A DNA stretch of 5,375 nt, taken from NCBI GenBank assembly GCA_030044295.1, contig JASHWB010000266.1, forward strand, positions 1 through 5,375, in the 5' to 3' direction. Position 1 is the stretch's first letter. Each line of letters opens with the position of its first letter. Below are positions 1 through 5,375 of this stretch, piece after piece. Source of the stretch: Candidatus Acidiferrales bacterium. GTDB taxonomy: Bacteria > Acidobacteriota > Terriglobia > Acidiferrales > UBA7541. Under the pieces are notes generated by a model. The model did no database searches. It saw only the letters and a list, made by a program, of their open reading frames with translations, and had not been told where the DNA came from. The position numbers and the translations under genes are program-made.

Positions 1-11
1 GGAGCACGTTT

Positions 12-728
12 TCAGGCATGTGGCAGTGTGTCGATCTGGGCGGGGCGCTGTGCCGTGTTTTCAATGACTTGCGAGCCATTTAGATTGACAGGGTGTGTCG
101 ATCTGCCCTCCCGAAAACCGGCGTTTCCGGGATGCGTGCCATCGCGACGAGGCGTCCCCGAAAAGCTCGAGTTCGCTTCGCCAGACGCGTCCGGCAGGCG
201 AGATGAATCCGCAGGTGCGGTGCAAGCTGTTCGTGTGGCCGATCCATCGCGTGAGACGCTCTGCGCGGACCGCGCCGGAGGAGGACCGATCCGCTCGCCG
301 TCAGCGCCACCCCTGGAAGATCGATCCGGCGGCGGCGCGGCGGAGTGATGGATTACAACCTTGGGCGGGTGAATCAATTCTCCGTCGTCCGTGAGGCAGG
401 CGAAGAGGCGGACGGCGCGGACGATGGAGTCGGCGGTGGGCTGGACGTTCTGAACCTGCTCGATAATGCGGCCGAGAGCGAAACGGACGTCACGATTGCG
501 CTGACGGAAAAGGCCGGTGGCATGGGCATGGCGGTAGATGGAGCGGCGGTCGATCTGGAAAGCAGAGGCGATGGAAGTAGAGTGGCTCCATTGCAGGAAC
601 TCCATGTCAATCCATTCGCGCTCAGGATGTCGGCAGATGGAACAGCGGCGGGCGTGGTAGGAAAGAGCAGAAGCGCGGGTACGGCGGGGCTTTTTGGCAG
701 GTTCGCCGGGACCCTGAGTTTGTGACAC
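12..728 (-). CDS. Putative DNA-binding protein with CxxC segment, helix-turn-helix and disordered tail
   Basis: This 238-residue protein has no function I can name. Residues 1-25 are basic. A CSICRHPE segment follows, with C29, C32 and H34, and resembles half of a small zinc ribbon. Residues about 48-72 read as a helix-turn-helix, with SIASAF as the first helix and RRSIYRHAHATGL as the recognition helix. A helical stretch runs to about residue 112. Residues 130-238 are rich in Pro, Ser, Arg and Gly and look disordered. The order CxxC-HP, then helix-turn-helix with an IYRH motif, resembles hypothetical proteins I recall as frequent in Acidobacteriota; DNA binding is inferred. The start is GTG at 728. 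On the minus strand GGAGG (736-740) sits 7 bases upstream, a near-ideal Shine-Dalgarno that decides this start. The gene stands alone, pointing away from everything to its right. The tail may be poorly conserved, because it contains a 13-bp DNA repeat read in two frames. Confidence 0.75.
   Translation of the reverse strand: MSQTQGPGEPAKKPRRTRASALSYHARRCSICRHPEREWIDMEFLQWSHSTSIASAFQIDRRSIYRHAHATGLFRQRNRDVRFALGRIIEQVQNVQPTADSIVRAVRLFACLTDDGELIHPPKVVIHHSAAPPPDRSSRGGADGERIGPPPARSAQSVSRDGSATRTACTAPADSSRLPDASGEANSSFSGTPRRDGTHPGNAGFREGRSTHPVNLNGSQVIENTAQRPAQIDTLPHA
26..105. repeat. 13-bp direct repeat, copies at 26-38 and 93-105
   Basis: GTGTGTCGATCTG occurs exactly twice, with starts 67 bases apart. 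Both copies lie inside the 3' end of the minus-strand gene. Because 67 is not a multiple of three, the copies are read in different frames and encode different residues: AQIDT near the C-terminus and GRSTH about 20 residues earlier. This points to a nucleotide-level duplication or chance rather than a protein repeat. The 9-bp core GTCGATCTG also occurs at 549-557, in the helix-turn-helix coding region. Confidence 0.5.
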
Positions 729-735
729 GAAGTTG

Positions 736-740
736 CCTCC
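736..740 (-). promoter_or_regulatory. Shine-Dalgarno of the 12-728 gene
   Basis: The minus strand reads GGAGG followed by 7 bases and then GTG at 728. This is the best ribosome binding site in the window. It fixes the GTG start even though the codon is not ATG. Confidence 0.75.
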
Positions 741-819
741 TTTGCTAGGCCCTGTAGCACCTACCTTCGGCGGGCAGGCACACCGGTCGCGTATGCAGCG
801 CCTGGTCGCTCAAAAGCAT

Positions 820-852
820 CTTGCCCGCCTCAGCCGCTTCCGAGCGGGCAAG
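820..852. repeat. Perfect 9-bp inverted repeat (hairpin) in the 729-1072 intergenic region
   Basis: CTTGCCCGC (820-828) and GCGGGCAAG (844-852) are exact reverse complements separated by 15 bases. The hairpin lies upstream of the minus-strand gene that starts at 728 and upstream of the plus-strand pseudogene. On the plus strand it is followed by AAAAA, and on the minus strand no T-tract follows it, so it does not look like an intrinsic terminator. It could be an operator for the neighbouring helix-turn-helix protein or a dispersed repeat. The rest of 729-1072 shows no gene, RNA or convincing promoter. Confidence 0.5.
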
Positions 853-1072
853 AAAAACGATCCACGGTAGCATTGATGGTTAGGTAAAGTCAAGAACCAG
901 TACCATCAAAACGAATGCTTAAGTCCTGAAGCCTTCTTTCGATCCTCGGGGCAAACGGCACTCCGTTGGTTTTAGGCGGAAGGCGTGGCTGATGTGTTGT
1001 GAGATGCTTGGCCAATGCCCGAGCCTGGTAGACTCGGAAATCATGGACATCCGAAACGTCCGACCGGGGTTT

Positions 1073-1611
1073 ATGCCGCTCGTCGATCCCTACCTCAAGG
1101 CATCCCGCGCAAGAGAGCATCTTGACAGCCTGAGGGAAAAGGTAGCGGCGTTCTGCAGCGAGCCTTGCGAATTCTCCCGGGAAGACCCGCAGAGGCAGCT
1201 AAGGTCATCGAATCGCTTCAGCCTTACAATTCGCCCAATTCCGGTACAGTCCGCCAGAGTCTTTTGTGGCGTCTGAATAAGCTTTGCAACATCGACAAGC
1301 ACACGCGAATTCCCGTTCATGGTGTTACTGGCACCATTACCTGGGACACGCTCGCTGAGCTTCATTCCCCGCAGTTTTTCTTCCAACAGATCGACGCTCA
1401 CGCAGTAATGAAGATACCCCTGCCTCTCAAGGGCAAAGTGGCAGTCAATCCACATGTGGTCTCAAGTAAGGTGGTGTTTGGTGATCTATTTTGGAAGATA
1501 GAGTGCGACCTCGCCGATGTCGAAGCCTTATACGAATTTGTTGCAAACAGCGTTATTCCAAGATTCGCGCGCTTCTTTCAGCAGTCGGCAGGCCAAAGTA
1601 CGAGCAGATAG
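1073..1611 (+). pseudogene. Hypothetical-protein gene with an internal deletion and frame change
   Basis: The first part is read from ATG 1073 as MPLVDPYLKASRAREHL and onward to about residue 35. It then continues into non-homologous sequence and stops near 1276. The second part lies in the next frame, from about 1165 to TAG 1609-1611, and contains GRPAEAAKVIESLQPYN, then LLWRLNKLCNIDKHTRIPVHG and a C-terminal domain. From memory, intact members of this hypothetical family start with a DPYLKA..A..HL helix, carry a middle section of very roughly 60-100 residues, and then continue with the IESLQPY and NIDKHR motifs. Here the middle is missing and the two flanks are out of frame, which fits one deletion with its junction near 1160-1180. 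The 3' part alone (TTG 1165 to 1611, 148 residues) could be called as a gene, but the TTG has no Shine-Dalgarno. ATG 1073 has only a GGGG 3 bases upstream. The function of the family is unknown to me. Confidence 0.6.
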
Positions 1612-1690
1612 GAGGGTCTCATCTGTTTCCTGCTTGCGAGCTTCGTGCGCAAGCGAAGAATGCCGCGCTGAAGGCCGCGGCGCTACGTTT

Positions 1691-1776
1691 AATTCCTAGA
1701 AGCTCACCCGAGAAGCAATGGCGGCGGGCACAGCGTGCTGTGCCCGTACGGCTGGACGCTAGGCCTAAATTCCTAG
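1691..1776. repeat. 9-bp direct repeat AATTCCTAG flanking a hairpin segment
   Basis: AATTCCTAG occurs at 1691-1699 and 1768-1776, leaving 68 bases between the copies that include the 1725-1746 hairpin. The right copy is also part of a 6-bp inverted repeat, GCTAGG (1758-1763) with CCTAGC (1772-1777). The arrangement could be a target-site duplication around a tiny mobile element, but the enclosed segment has no terminal inverted repeats, so this is only a possibility. Confidence 0.35.
1725..1746. repeat. Perfect 9-bp stem hairpin with CGTG loop
   Basis: CGGGCACAG (1725-1733) pairs exactly with CTGTGCCCG (1738-1746) across a 4-base loop. No T-tract follows on either strand, so intrinsic termination is unlikely. 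It is similar to a GGGCACAGCATGCTGTGCCC-type intergenic repeat that I recall from Acidobacteriota. Confidence 0.55.
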
Positions 1777-1842
1777 CCAATCAGCGAAGACGCCCGGCGC
1801 TCGTGGGTGAAACCGCCTCGGGTGGGCAGGCTGTGGAAATCC

Positions 1843-1871
1843 GCACCCTTCGCGAAGAGCGCGAAGGATGC
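1843..1871. repeat. 12-bp stem hairpin with one mismatch and AAGAG loop
   Basis: GCACCCTTCGCG (1843-1854) pairs with CGCGAAGGATGC (1860-1871) across a 5-base loop, with a single C/A mismatch at the fourth pair from the base. The inner eight pairs are perfect. No T-tract follows on either strand. It resembles a degenerate copy of a CACCCTTCGC..GCGAAGGATG repeat known to me from acidobacterial intergenic regions. Confidence 0.55.
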
Positions 1872-1900
1872 CCTTCGTGCCTCTGGATAAACGGCACCCG

Positions 1901-1947
1901 AAAAGAGAGATCCTTCGGTCGTCCGCCACGGCGGACTCCCTCAGGAT
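1901..1947 (-). terminator. Candidate terminator of the dehydrogenase operon, made from a repeat-like hairpin
   Basis: Read on the minus strand, the hairpin begins 17 bases after the dehydrogenase stop codon. An outer ATCCT/AGGAT stem (1943-1947 with 1910-1914) encloses GTCCGC/GCGGAC (1931-1936 with 1921-1926, loop CGTG). Between them, GAGGGA opposes GACCGA as two tandem G-A mismatch pairs around two G-C pairs, so the helix may be nearly continuous. CTCTCTTTT (1909-1901) follows at once, an imperfect U-tract. Position and tract favour termination in the minus direction; the plus direction has no T-tract. It is also similar to the GATCCTTCGG..CTCAGGATGAC dispersed repeat, so termination may be a secondary role. 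Confidence 0.45.
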
Positions 1948-1964
1948 GACAGCCGAATCGGGAG

Positions 1965-4019
1965 CTATTTCTTTTTTTGCGGTTGCTGGGAGTTGTAGGC
2001 CTGCCAATCGAGCGAAATGATGTAGTCGTGGATGGCGTCGACCTGTTTCACGGTGAGCACGTCGTTCCATGGCGGCATACCGGCGGCCTGCAGAATTCCG
2101 CCGCGGACGATTTGCTGAAATTCGGTGTGGGCCGCGGGAGGCAGGCGGCGAAGATCGGGCGCCAGACTGCGGTCCATATTGAGGTGGCACGAAGCGCAGT
2201 GATCGCTGAATAGCTGCTGGCCCTCTTTGATGGTCTGCGCCGTGCCGGTTTGCGCCGGAGGCTTGGGGAACGGGGGTAGCGGCGGAAGCAGAGGCGGGAC
2301 GGGCGTCGATCCTCCGTTCAGCTTGAACGCGAGAATGCGCCCCTCGTTGCCACGCTGGTATGCGGCGCTATTCGGATGCGCGAAGTTCCATCCGCCTCCG
2401 CCCCATGCGGCCATGACGGCGACGTACTGCACGCCGTCGATTTCATAAGTCATTGGCGCGGCGACGATGGTGGTGCCGGTGAAAATCGACTTCAGCTTCT
2501 GCCCGGTCTTCGCGTCGTAGGCGTTGAAGTAGCCGTCGCCGGTGCCTTGGAAGACCAGCCCGCCAGCTGTGGACATGACTCCCGCGTGGTCCCACCAATC
2601 CATGAGCGGCACGTTCCAGACAGCTTTGCCGCGAATCGGGTCCCAGGCGCGCAGATACGTCTTGCCGGAAAAAAGCGTGGTCTGACCGTTTTCGATCGCC
2701 GGGATGTAAACGAGTCCCGTTTGAGGATCCCAGGACATTGGATCCCAGTTGTGGCCGCCCATGGGCGAGGGCTCGATGTACTTCTTGCCGTTGGTTGAGT
2801 ACTTGAAGGATCGCGCGTCGGGCGCTTCGACCGGGCGGCCAGTTTTCAAGTCAACGTACTTCGCCCAGGTGACCGGCACGTAGGGATTCGCGGACAGCAC
2901 TTTCCCCGTTTTGCGGTCGATGATCATAAAAAAGCCGGGCTTGGGCGCCTGCATAATCACTTTGTGGACCGAGCCATCGATTTTCAGGTCGGTGAGGATC
3001 AGAGGCTGGACGACGTCGAAATCCCACTGATCGCCGGGAACTTCCTGGTAATACCAGGCCATGCGTCCGGTGTCTGGATTGAGCGCAACGATCGAGGAGA
3101 TGTAGAGATTGTCGCCGCCGTCGGGGCTGCGCTGCTGGCGGTTATAGAAAGTGCCGTTGCCGGTGCCGAAATAAACGAGATTGAGTTCGGGATCATACTG
3201 GATGGCGTCCCAGACAGTCCCGCCGCCGCCCATTTTCCAATCGCTCTTGGGGTCCCAGGTTTTCGCGGCTTTTTTCAGCTCGGGATTTTCGTACGGTTTC
3301 CCAGGTGGTCCCGGCACGGTGTAAAAGCGCCAGGCGAGTTTGCCGGTGTCGAGGTAGTAGGCGCTCACATAGCCGCGCGCGTCGAATTCGGCGCCGGCAT
3401 TGCCGATGATGACCACGTGATGCGCCACTTCCGGCGCGCCGGTGCTAGTGTACCCCCGTGCGTGATTCGCGATCGTATCCACTTTCCAGATGACATGGCC
3501 GGTGCGCGCGTCGAGCGAGTAGAGATGGCCGTCGAACGAGGCGACATACACTTTGCCTTCCCAAACGTCGATTCCGCGATTGTCCTCGTCGCAGCACGAA
3601 TGCTGATTGACGCGCATGTTGTTGGACGGGTCGAAGGTCCAGATGCCTTTGCCGGTGCGCGCGTCGAGCGCATAAACCTGGCCGACCGGGCCGCTTGAGT
3701 ACATCACGCCATCCACGACGATGGGCGTAGCTTCGAGGCCGCGGACGGTGTGCGTCTTGTATTCCCATGCGAAGCCGAGGCGCGAAACATTGGACTGATT
3801 GATCTGGTTGAGCGGCGAGTAGTAGCTCCTGCCGAAGTCGCGGCCGGATGTGAGCCACTGATCGGGATGCTGATCGGCGGACATAAGGCGCTTCAGGTTG
3901 ATCTGGCCGTAGGCGCGGTGCGCCGCTGAGCGCATTTGCGCCAGAGCTTTCGACGCGCCATAGGCGAAGATCGAGACGGCAACTGCAGCGACTAAACACG
4001 CGGAGAGTTTGCGTCTCAC
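1965..4019 (-). CDS. Periplasmic PQQ-dependent alcohol dehydrogenase with C-terminal cytochrome c (quinohemoprotein, type II)
   Basis: The 684-residue product should oxidise an alcohol or aldehyde in the periplasm, passing electrons from PQQ to its own heme and then to an external acceptor. Residues 1-27 are a signal peptide (RRK, hydrophobic core, ALA|Q). Residues about 45-570 form the eight-bladed propeller, with W-motifs such as ALDARTGKGIW (117-127) and ALNPDTGRMAW (312-322). The vicinal disulfide is C142-C143, the PQQ-stacking Trp W270, the metal ligands E211 and N288, the catalytic base D333 and the PQQ-contacting Lys K360. D335 gives a DFD motif typical of lanthanide-using enzymes. A proline-rich linker (573-588) leads to cytochrome c, with CASCH at 608-612 and M648 as distal ligand. 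Length and layout match the quinohemoprotein ADH family; the substrate is unknown. I chose GTG 4019 because AAAGGTAGG lies upstream and it puts the signal peptide at the N-terminus. TTG 4103 and GTG 4094 give longer forms (712 and 709 residues) but lack a Shine-Dalgarno. The gene follows the NTF2-like gene after 132 bases. Confidence 0.93.
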   Translation of the reverse strand: MRRKLSACLVAAVAVSIFAYGASKALAQMRSAAHRAYGQINLKRLMSADQHPDQWLTSGRDFGRSYYSPLNQINQSNVSRLGFAWEYKTHTVRGLEATPIVVDGVMYSSGPVGQVYALDARTGKGIWTFDPSNNMRVNQHSCCDEDNRGIDVWEGKVYVASFDGHLYSLDARTGHVIWKVDTIANHARGYTSTGAPEVAHHVVIIGNAGAEFDARGYVSAYYLDTGKLAWRFYTVPGPPGKPYENPELKKAAKTWDPKSDWKMGGGGTVWDAIQYDPELNLVYFGTGNGTFYNRQQRSPDGGDNLYISSIVALNPDTGRMAWYYQEVPGDQWDFDVVQPLILTDLKIDGSVHKVIMQAPKPGFFMIIDRKTGKVLSANPYVPVTWAKYVDLKTGRPVEAPDARSFKYSTNGKKYIEPSPMGGHNWDPMSWDPQTGLVYIPAIENGQTTLFSGKTYLRAWDPIRGKAVWNVPLMDWWDHAGVMSTAGGLVFQGTGDGYFNAYDAKTGQKLKSIFTGTTIVAAPMTYEIDGVQYVAVMAAWGGGGWNFAHPNSAAYQRGNEGRILAFKLNGGSTPVPPLLPPLPPFPKPPAQTGTAQTIKEGQQLFSDHCASCHLNMDRSLAPDLRRLPPAAHTEFQQIVRGGILQAAGMPPWNDVLTVKQVDAIHDYIISLDWQAYNSQQPQKKK

Positions 4020-4028
4020 CAGCGGGGG

Positions 4029-4037
4029 CCTACCTTT
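4029..4037 (-). promoter_or_regulatory. Probable ribosome binding site of the dehydrogenase
   Basis: The minus strand reads AAAGGTAGG ending 9 bases before GTG 4019. The codons between 4103 and 4020 include AGA, AGG, ACT and ATT, unlike the body of the gene, and the residues they would add are strongly basic rather than signal-like. Together these favour the internal GTG over the upstream TTG or GTG. Confidence 0.5.
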
Positions 4038-4151
4038 CTTCGAGGGCCGACTTCTGGGCCGTGCGTCAGTCCGAATTTTGACCGCTTGTGTCACGATCGA
4101 CAAATTTCGAACGGACGCGCCACGGATTTTGCCTCAGCTTGCATCGCCAGA

Positions 4152-5132
4152 TTAGCGCGAGCTCCACACAGAGGGCATGTTGTACGGAACCGCCGCCATG
4201 GTGGCCTCAATCTGAAAGATTTTTCCGCTGCGAATCTTGAAAAGCTCCAGGATGCAGAGGCTGCTCGGCGTGCGAAAGGGCGATACCAGCTTGCGGCCGT
4301 CCGTGAGCGTGTAGTTGGAAACGTTTCCGCTGTGGTCGAGAAAGACACGCGCCAAGATGAGGCCGCGTTCGACATCCACCACGGGAAACCCGCGGCTGCG
4401 CGCGCGATCGTCGTAATAGAAATAGCCGGTCTTGAACTGGCCTTCGCAGCCGAGGTTGGTGACCGGGAAAATGTGATACGTCGGATTGTTGGTGGACTGC
4501 ATGGCGTTTTCTTCGCGGTTGCAATCGGGATCGAACGTGGTGTGGATCGTGCCGTTATTGCGCTGCAGCGTATCCAGGTAGCCGTTCACGAGCTGGATCA
4601 TCTTTGCGCGCGAGCTACGTTCGTTTTCCGGCAGCATGCCTTGAAACCAATTCCGCTTGGCGAAGTGATCGAGAGCGGGCGGGCCAATCAGGCCACTTGG
4701 ACGCGCGACCACCGTCTCGATCTCCGTGATTTTGCCGCCGGCGATTTTCATTCGCATGGCGTAGGGCGAGTTTGTCTTCGCTTCCTGCACCACGTCGAGA
4801 TAGCCGACCTCTCCGTCAGGAACATCAGCGAATTCCACGCCGCCAGGACCCATCGCGGTGATCGTGTTCCACAGACCGTCGCCGACTTTGAGAAAAACGT
4901 CGTTTTCGGAGAATTTGTAGTTCGCGGCGAGCGGCAGCCCGGCTGGCCTGTGCGCCGCGAGCGCTTTCAAATATTGATCGAGGAAGCCGTGGAGGCATTG
5001 CCGGTCACAGGAAGACGACGCAGCGGCGCTCGCGCGCGTGGCGCGAGGTCGCGCGCTGACCGGCGGCGCCAGCACGGCTGCGAATCCAATGACGGCAACA
5101 CACACAACCAATGCCAGGAAACATTTGCGCAT
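4152..5132 (-). CDS. Secreted protein with two tandem NTF2/SnoaL-like domains (DUF8021-like)
   Basis: This 326-residue protein begins with a signal peptide (residues 1-27; K3, a long hydrophobic stretch, VSA|R). The first domain, about 42-145, has CDRQCLHGFLDQYLKAL as its opening helix, a GDGLWNT strand at 84-90, and closes with GGKITEIETVVAR. The second, about 168-322, contains a helix at 174-190, conserved-looking cysteines C204 and C229, FPVVDVERG at 249-257, an FLDHSGN turn at 264-270, and ends with SGKIFQIEA and VPYNMPSVW. Both halves follow the helix-plus-curved-sheet order of the NTF2/SnoaL fold, and the pattern matches proteins I recall as DUF8021-like in bacteria and fungi. The biochemical role is unknown; a ligand-binding pocket in each half is inferred from the fold. 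ATG 5132 is preceded by GGGGGGA with 4 bases spacing; TTG 5144 would add only four residues. It precedes the quinohemoprotein gene on the same strand, suggesting co-transcription and a shared compartment. Confidence 0.8.
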   Translation of the reverse strand: MRKCFLALVVCVAVIGFAAVLAPPVSARPRATRASAAASSSCDRQCLHGFLDQYLKALAAHRPAGLPLAANYKFSENDVFLKVGDGLWNTITAMGPGGVEFADVPDGEVGYLDVVQEAKTNSPYAMRMKIAGGKITEIETVVARPSGLIGPPALDHFAKRNWFQGMLPENERSSRAKMIQLVNGYLDTLQRNNGTIHTTFDPDCNREENAMQSTNNPTYHIFPVTNLGCEGQFKTGYFYYDDRARSRGFPVVDVERGLILARVFLDHSGNVSNYTLTDGRKLVSPFRTPSSLCILELFKIRSGKIFQIEATMAAVPYNMPSVWSSR

Positions 5133-5276
5133 GATTCCCCCCAATCACGGTGAACGGAGCCACCCTCAGCAGACCGCCCCTAAGCGAATGCGAGAGTGTA
5201 CATCACAAGAATCGAATCGCAGCAACGATTTGGCGGAGAGAATCACGCTGGACGGGCAGCGAGTGACGAGCGGAAG

Positions 5277-5305
5277 TTGCCGCGTGGTGGATACGCGTCT
5301 ATCAT
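5277..5305 (+). promoter_or_regulatory. Sigma-70-like promoter reading toward the right edge
   Basis: TTGCCG (5277-5282, 4 of 6 matches to TTGACA) and TATCAT (5300-5305, 5 of 6 to TATAAT) are separated by exactly 17 bases. Transcription would start near 5312 and reach the ATG at 5373 after about 60 bases. The promoter lies in the 5133-5372 gap, where I find no gene. No equally good promoter for the minus-strand NTF2-like gene is visible: TTGCTG with TACACT on the minus strand has a poor 19-base spacing. Confidence 0.4.
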
Positions 5306-5372
5306 AGTTGTTGCGCGTGACGGGCCGCGACGGATGTGCACGCGGCACAAAAATTCAGGTCGAAAGGGAATT

Positions 5373-5375
5373 ATG
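5373..5375 (+). CDS. Possible start codon of a divergent gene cut by the window edge
   Basis: The last three bases are ATG, preceded by AAAGGGA with only 4 bases between GGG and ATG. Together with the plus-strand promoter upstream, this suggests a gene beginning at the edge and diverging from the NTF2-like/dehydrogenase pair. Only the start codon is inside the window, so the product cannot be known. Confidence 0.3.

Larger units (their letters stand above)
1612..1964. other. Convergent intergenic region rich in hairpins, no gene
   Basis: This stretch separates the 3' end of the plus-strand pseudogene from the 3' end of the minus-strand dehydrogenase. Open frames cross it, but none has a ribosome site or a recognisable protein. 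It holds three strong hairpins (1725-1746, 1843-1871 and 1910-1947) and a 9-bp direct repeat. Motifs such as GGGCACAG..CTGTGCCC, CACCCTTCGCG..CGCGAAGGATG and GATCCTTCGG..CTCAGGATGAC resemble intergenic repeats I recall from acidobacterial genomes. I read it as a composite of degenerate dispersed repeats, the last of which may act as a terminator. Confidence 0.6.

Noticed and set aside
28..725. Plus-strand open frames opposite the 12-728 gene
   Set aside because: The minus-strand frame has an ideal Shine-Dalgarno and a coherent helix-turn-helix; the plus-strand frames show neither.
820..852. Intrinsic terminator at the 9-bp inverted repeat
   Set aside because: No T-tract follows the stem on either strand, and it lies upstream rather than downstream of the neighbouring genes.
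1015..1065. A possible tRNA-like fold around CCGAG..CTCGG
   Set aside because: Only one 5-bp stem is seen; there is no T-arm consensus, no acceptor stem and no CCA.
1691..1776. A complete small mobile element bounded by the AATTCCTAG direct repeats
   Set aside because: The 68 bases between the copies have no terminal inverted repeats, and a 9-bp direct repeat alone is weak evidence.
1491..1949. A 152-codon plus-strand frame crossing into the hairpin-rich gap
   Set aside because: It starts inside the pseudogene's 3' part in another frame and runs through hairpin repeats. Its composition (many Arg and Ala) is repeat-derived, with no domain.
2964..3698. A 244-codon plus-strand open frame opposite the dehydrogenase
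   Set aside because: It is antisense to the PQQ domain, whose active-site motifs are intact. The frame reads like a complementary shadow and has no ribosome site.
4086..5153. A 355-codon plus-strand open frame opposite the NTF2-like gene
   Set aside because: It lies antisense to a gene with a clear signal peptide and family motifs. Its translation has no recognisable domain, and long antisense frames are expected in GC-rich coding DNA.

Overview
The window looks like chromosomal DNA from a GC-rich soil-type bacterium, most likely an acidobacterium (Terriglobia-like). Three things suggest this. There is a CxxC/helix-turn-helix protein of a type I associate with Acidobacteriota. There is a secreted quinohemoprotein beside a secreted two-domain NTF2-like protein. 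The convergent intergenic region is packed with hairpin repeats that resemble common acidobacterial intergenic repeats. The taxonomic call rests on recollection of these families and repeats, not on a search.

Layout, left to right. (1) 12-728, minus strand: a 238-residue putative DNA-binding protein with a short zinc-ribbon-like segment, a helix-turn-helix and a long disordered tail. It has an excellent Shine-Dalgarno. (2) 729-1072: non-coding, with one perfect 9-bp stem hairpin. (3) 1073-1611, plus strand: the remains of a hypothetical gene. Its 5' and 3' parts lie in different frames and the middle appears to be missing, so I call it a pseudogene. (4) 1612-1964: a convergent intergenic region holding three strong hairpins and a 9-bp direct repeat. 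The hairpin nearest the next gene could serve as its terminator. (5) 1965-4019, minus strand: a periplasmic PQQ-dependent alcohol dehydrogenase fused to a C-terminal cytochrome c. It carries a second aspartate next to the catalytic one, the signature of lanthanide-dependent enzymes. (6) 4152-5132, minus strand: a secreted protein with two tandem NTF2/SnoaL-like halves, upstream of and co-oriented with the dehydrogenase. (7) 5133-5375: a leader/divergent promoter region. It has a good sigma-70-like promoter on the plus strand, and an ATG occupies the last three bases.

The NTF2-like gene and the quinohemoprotein gene probably form one transcript, read right to left. Both products are exported: one oxidises an alcohol or aldehyde and passes electrons through its own heme, and the other has an unknown binding or catalytic role in the same compartment. 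No PQQ biosynthesis gene, separate cytochrome or substrate-binding protein is present, so the substrate cannot be read from this window. No tRNA, rRNA, CRISPR array, intact transposase or phage gene was seen.
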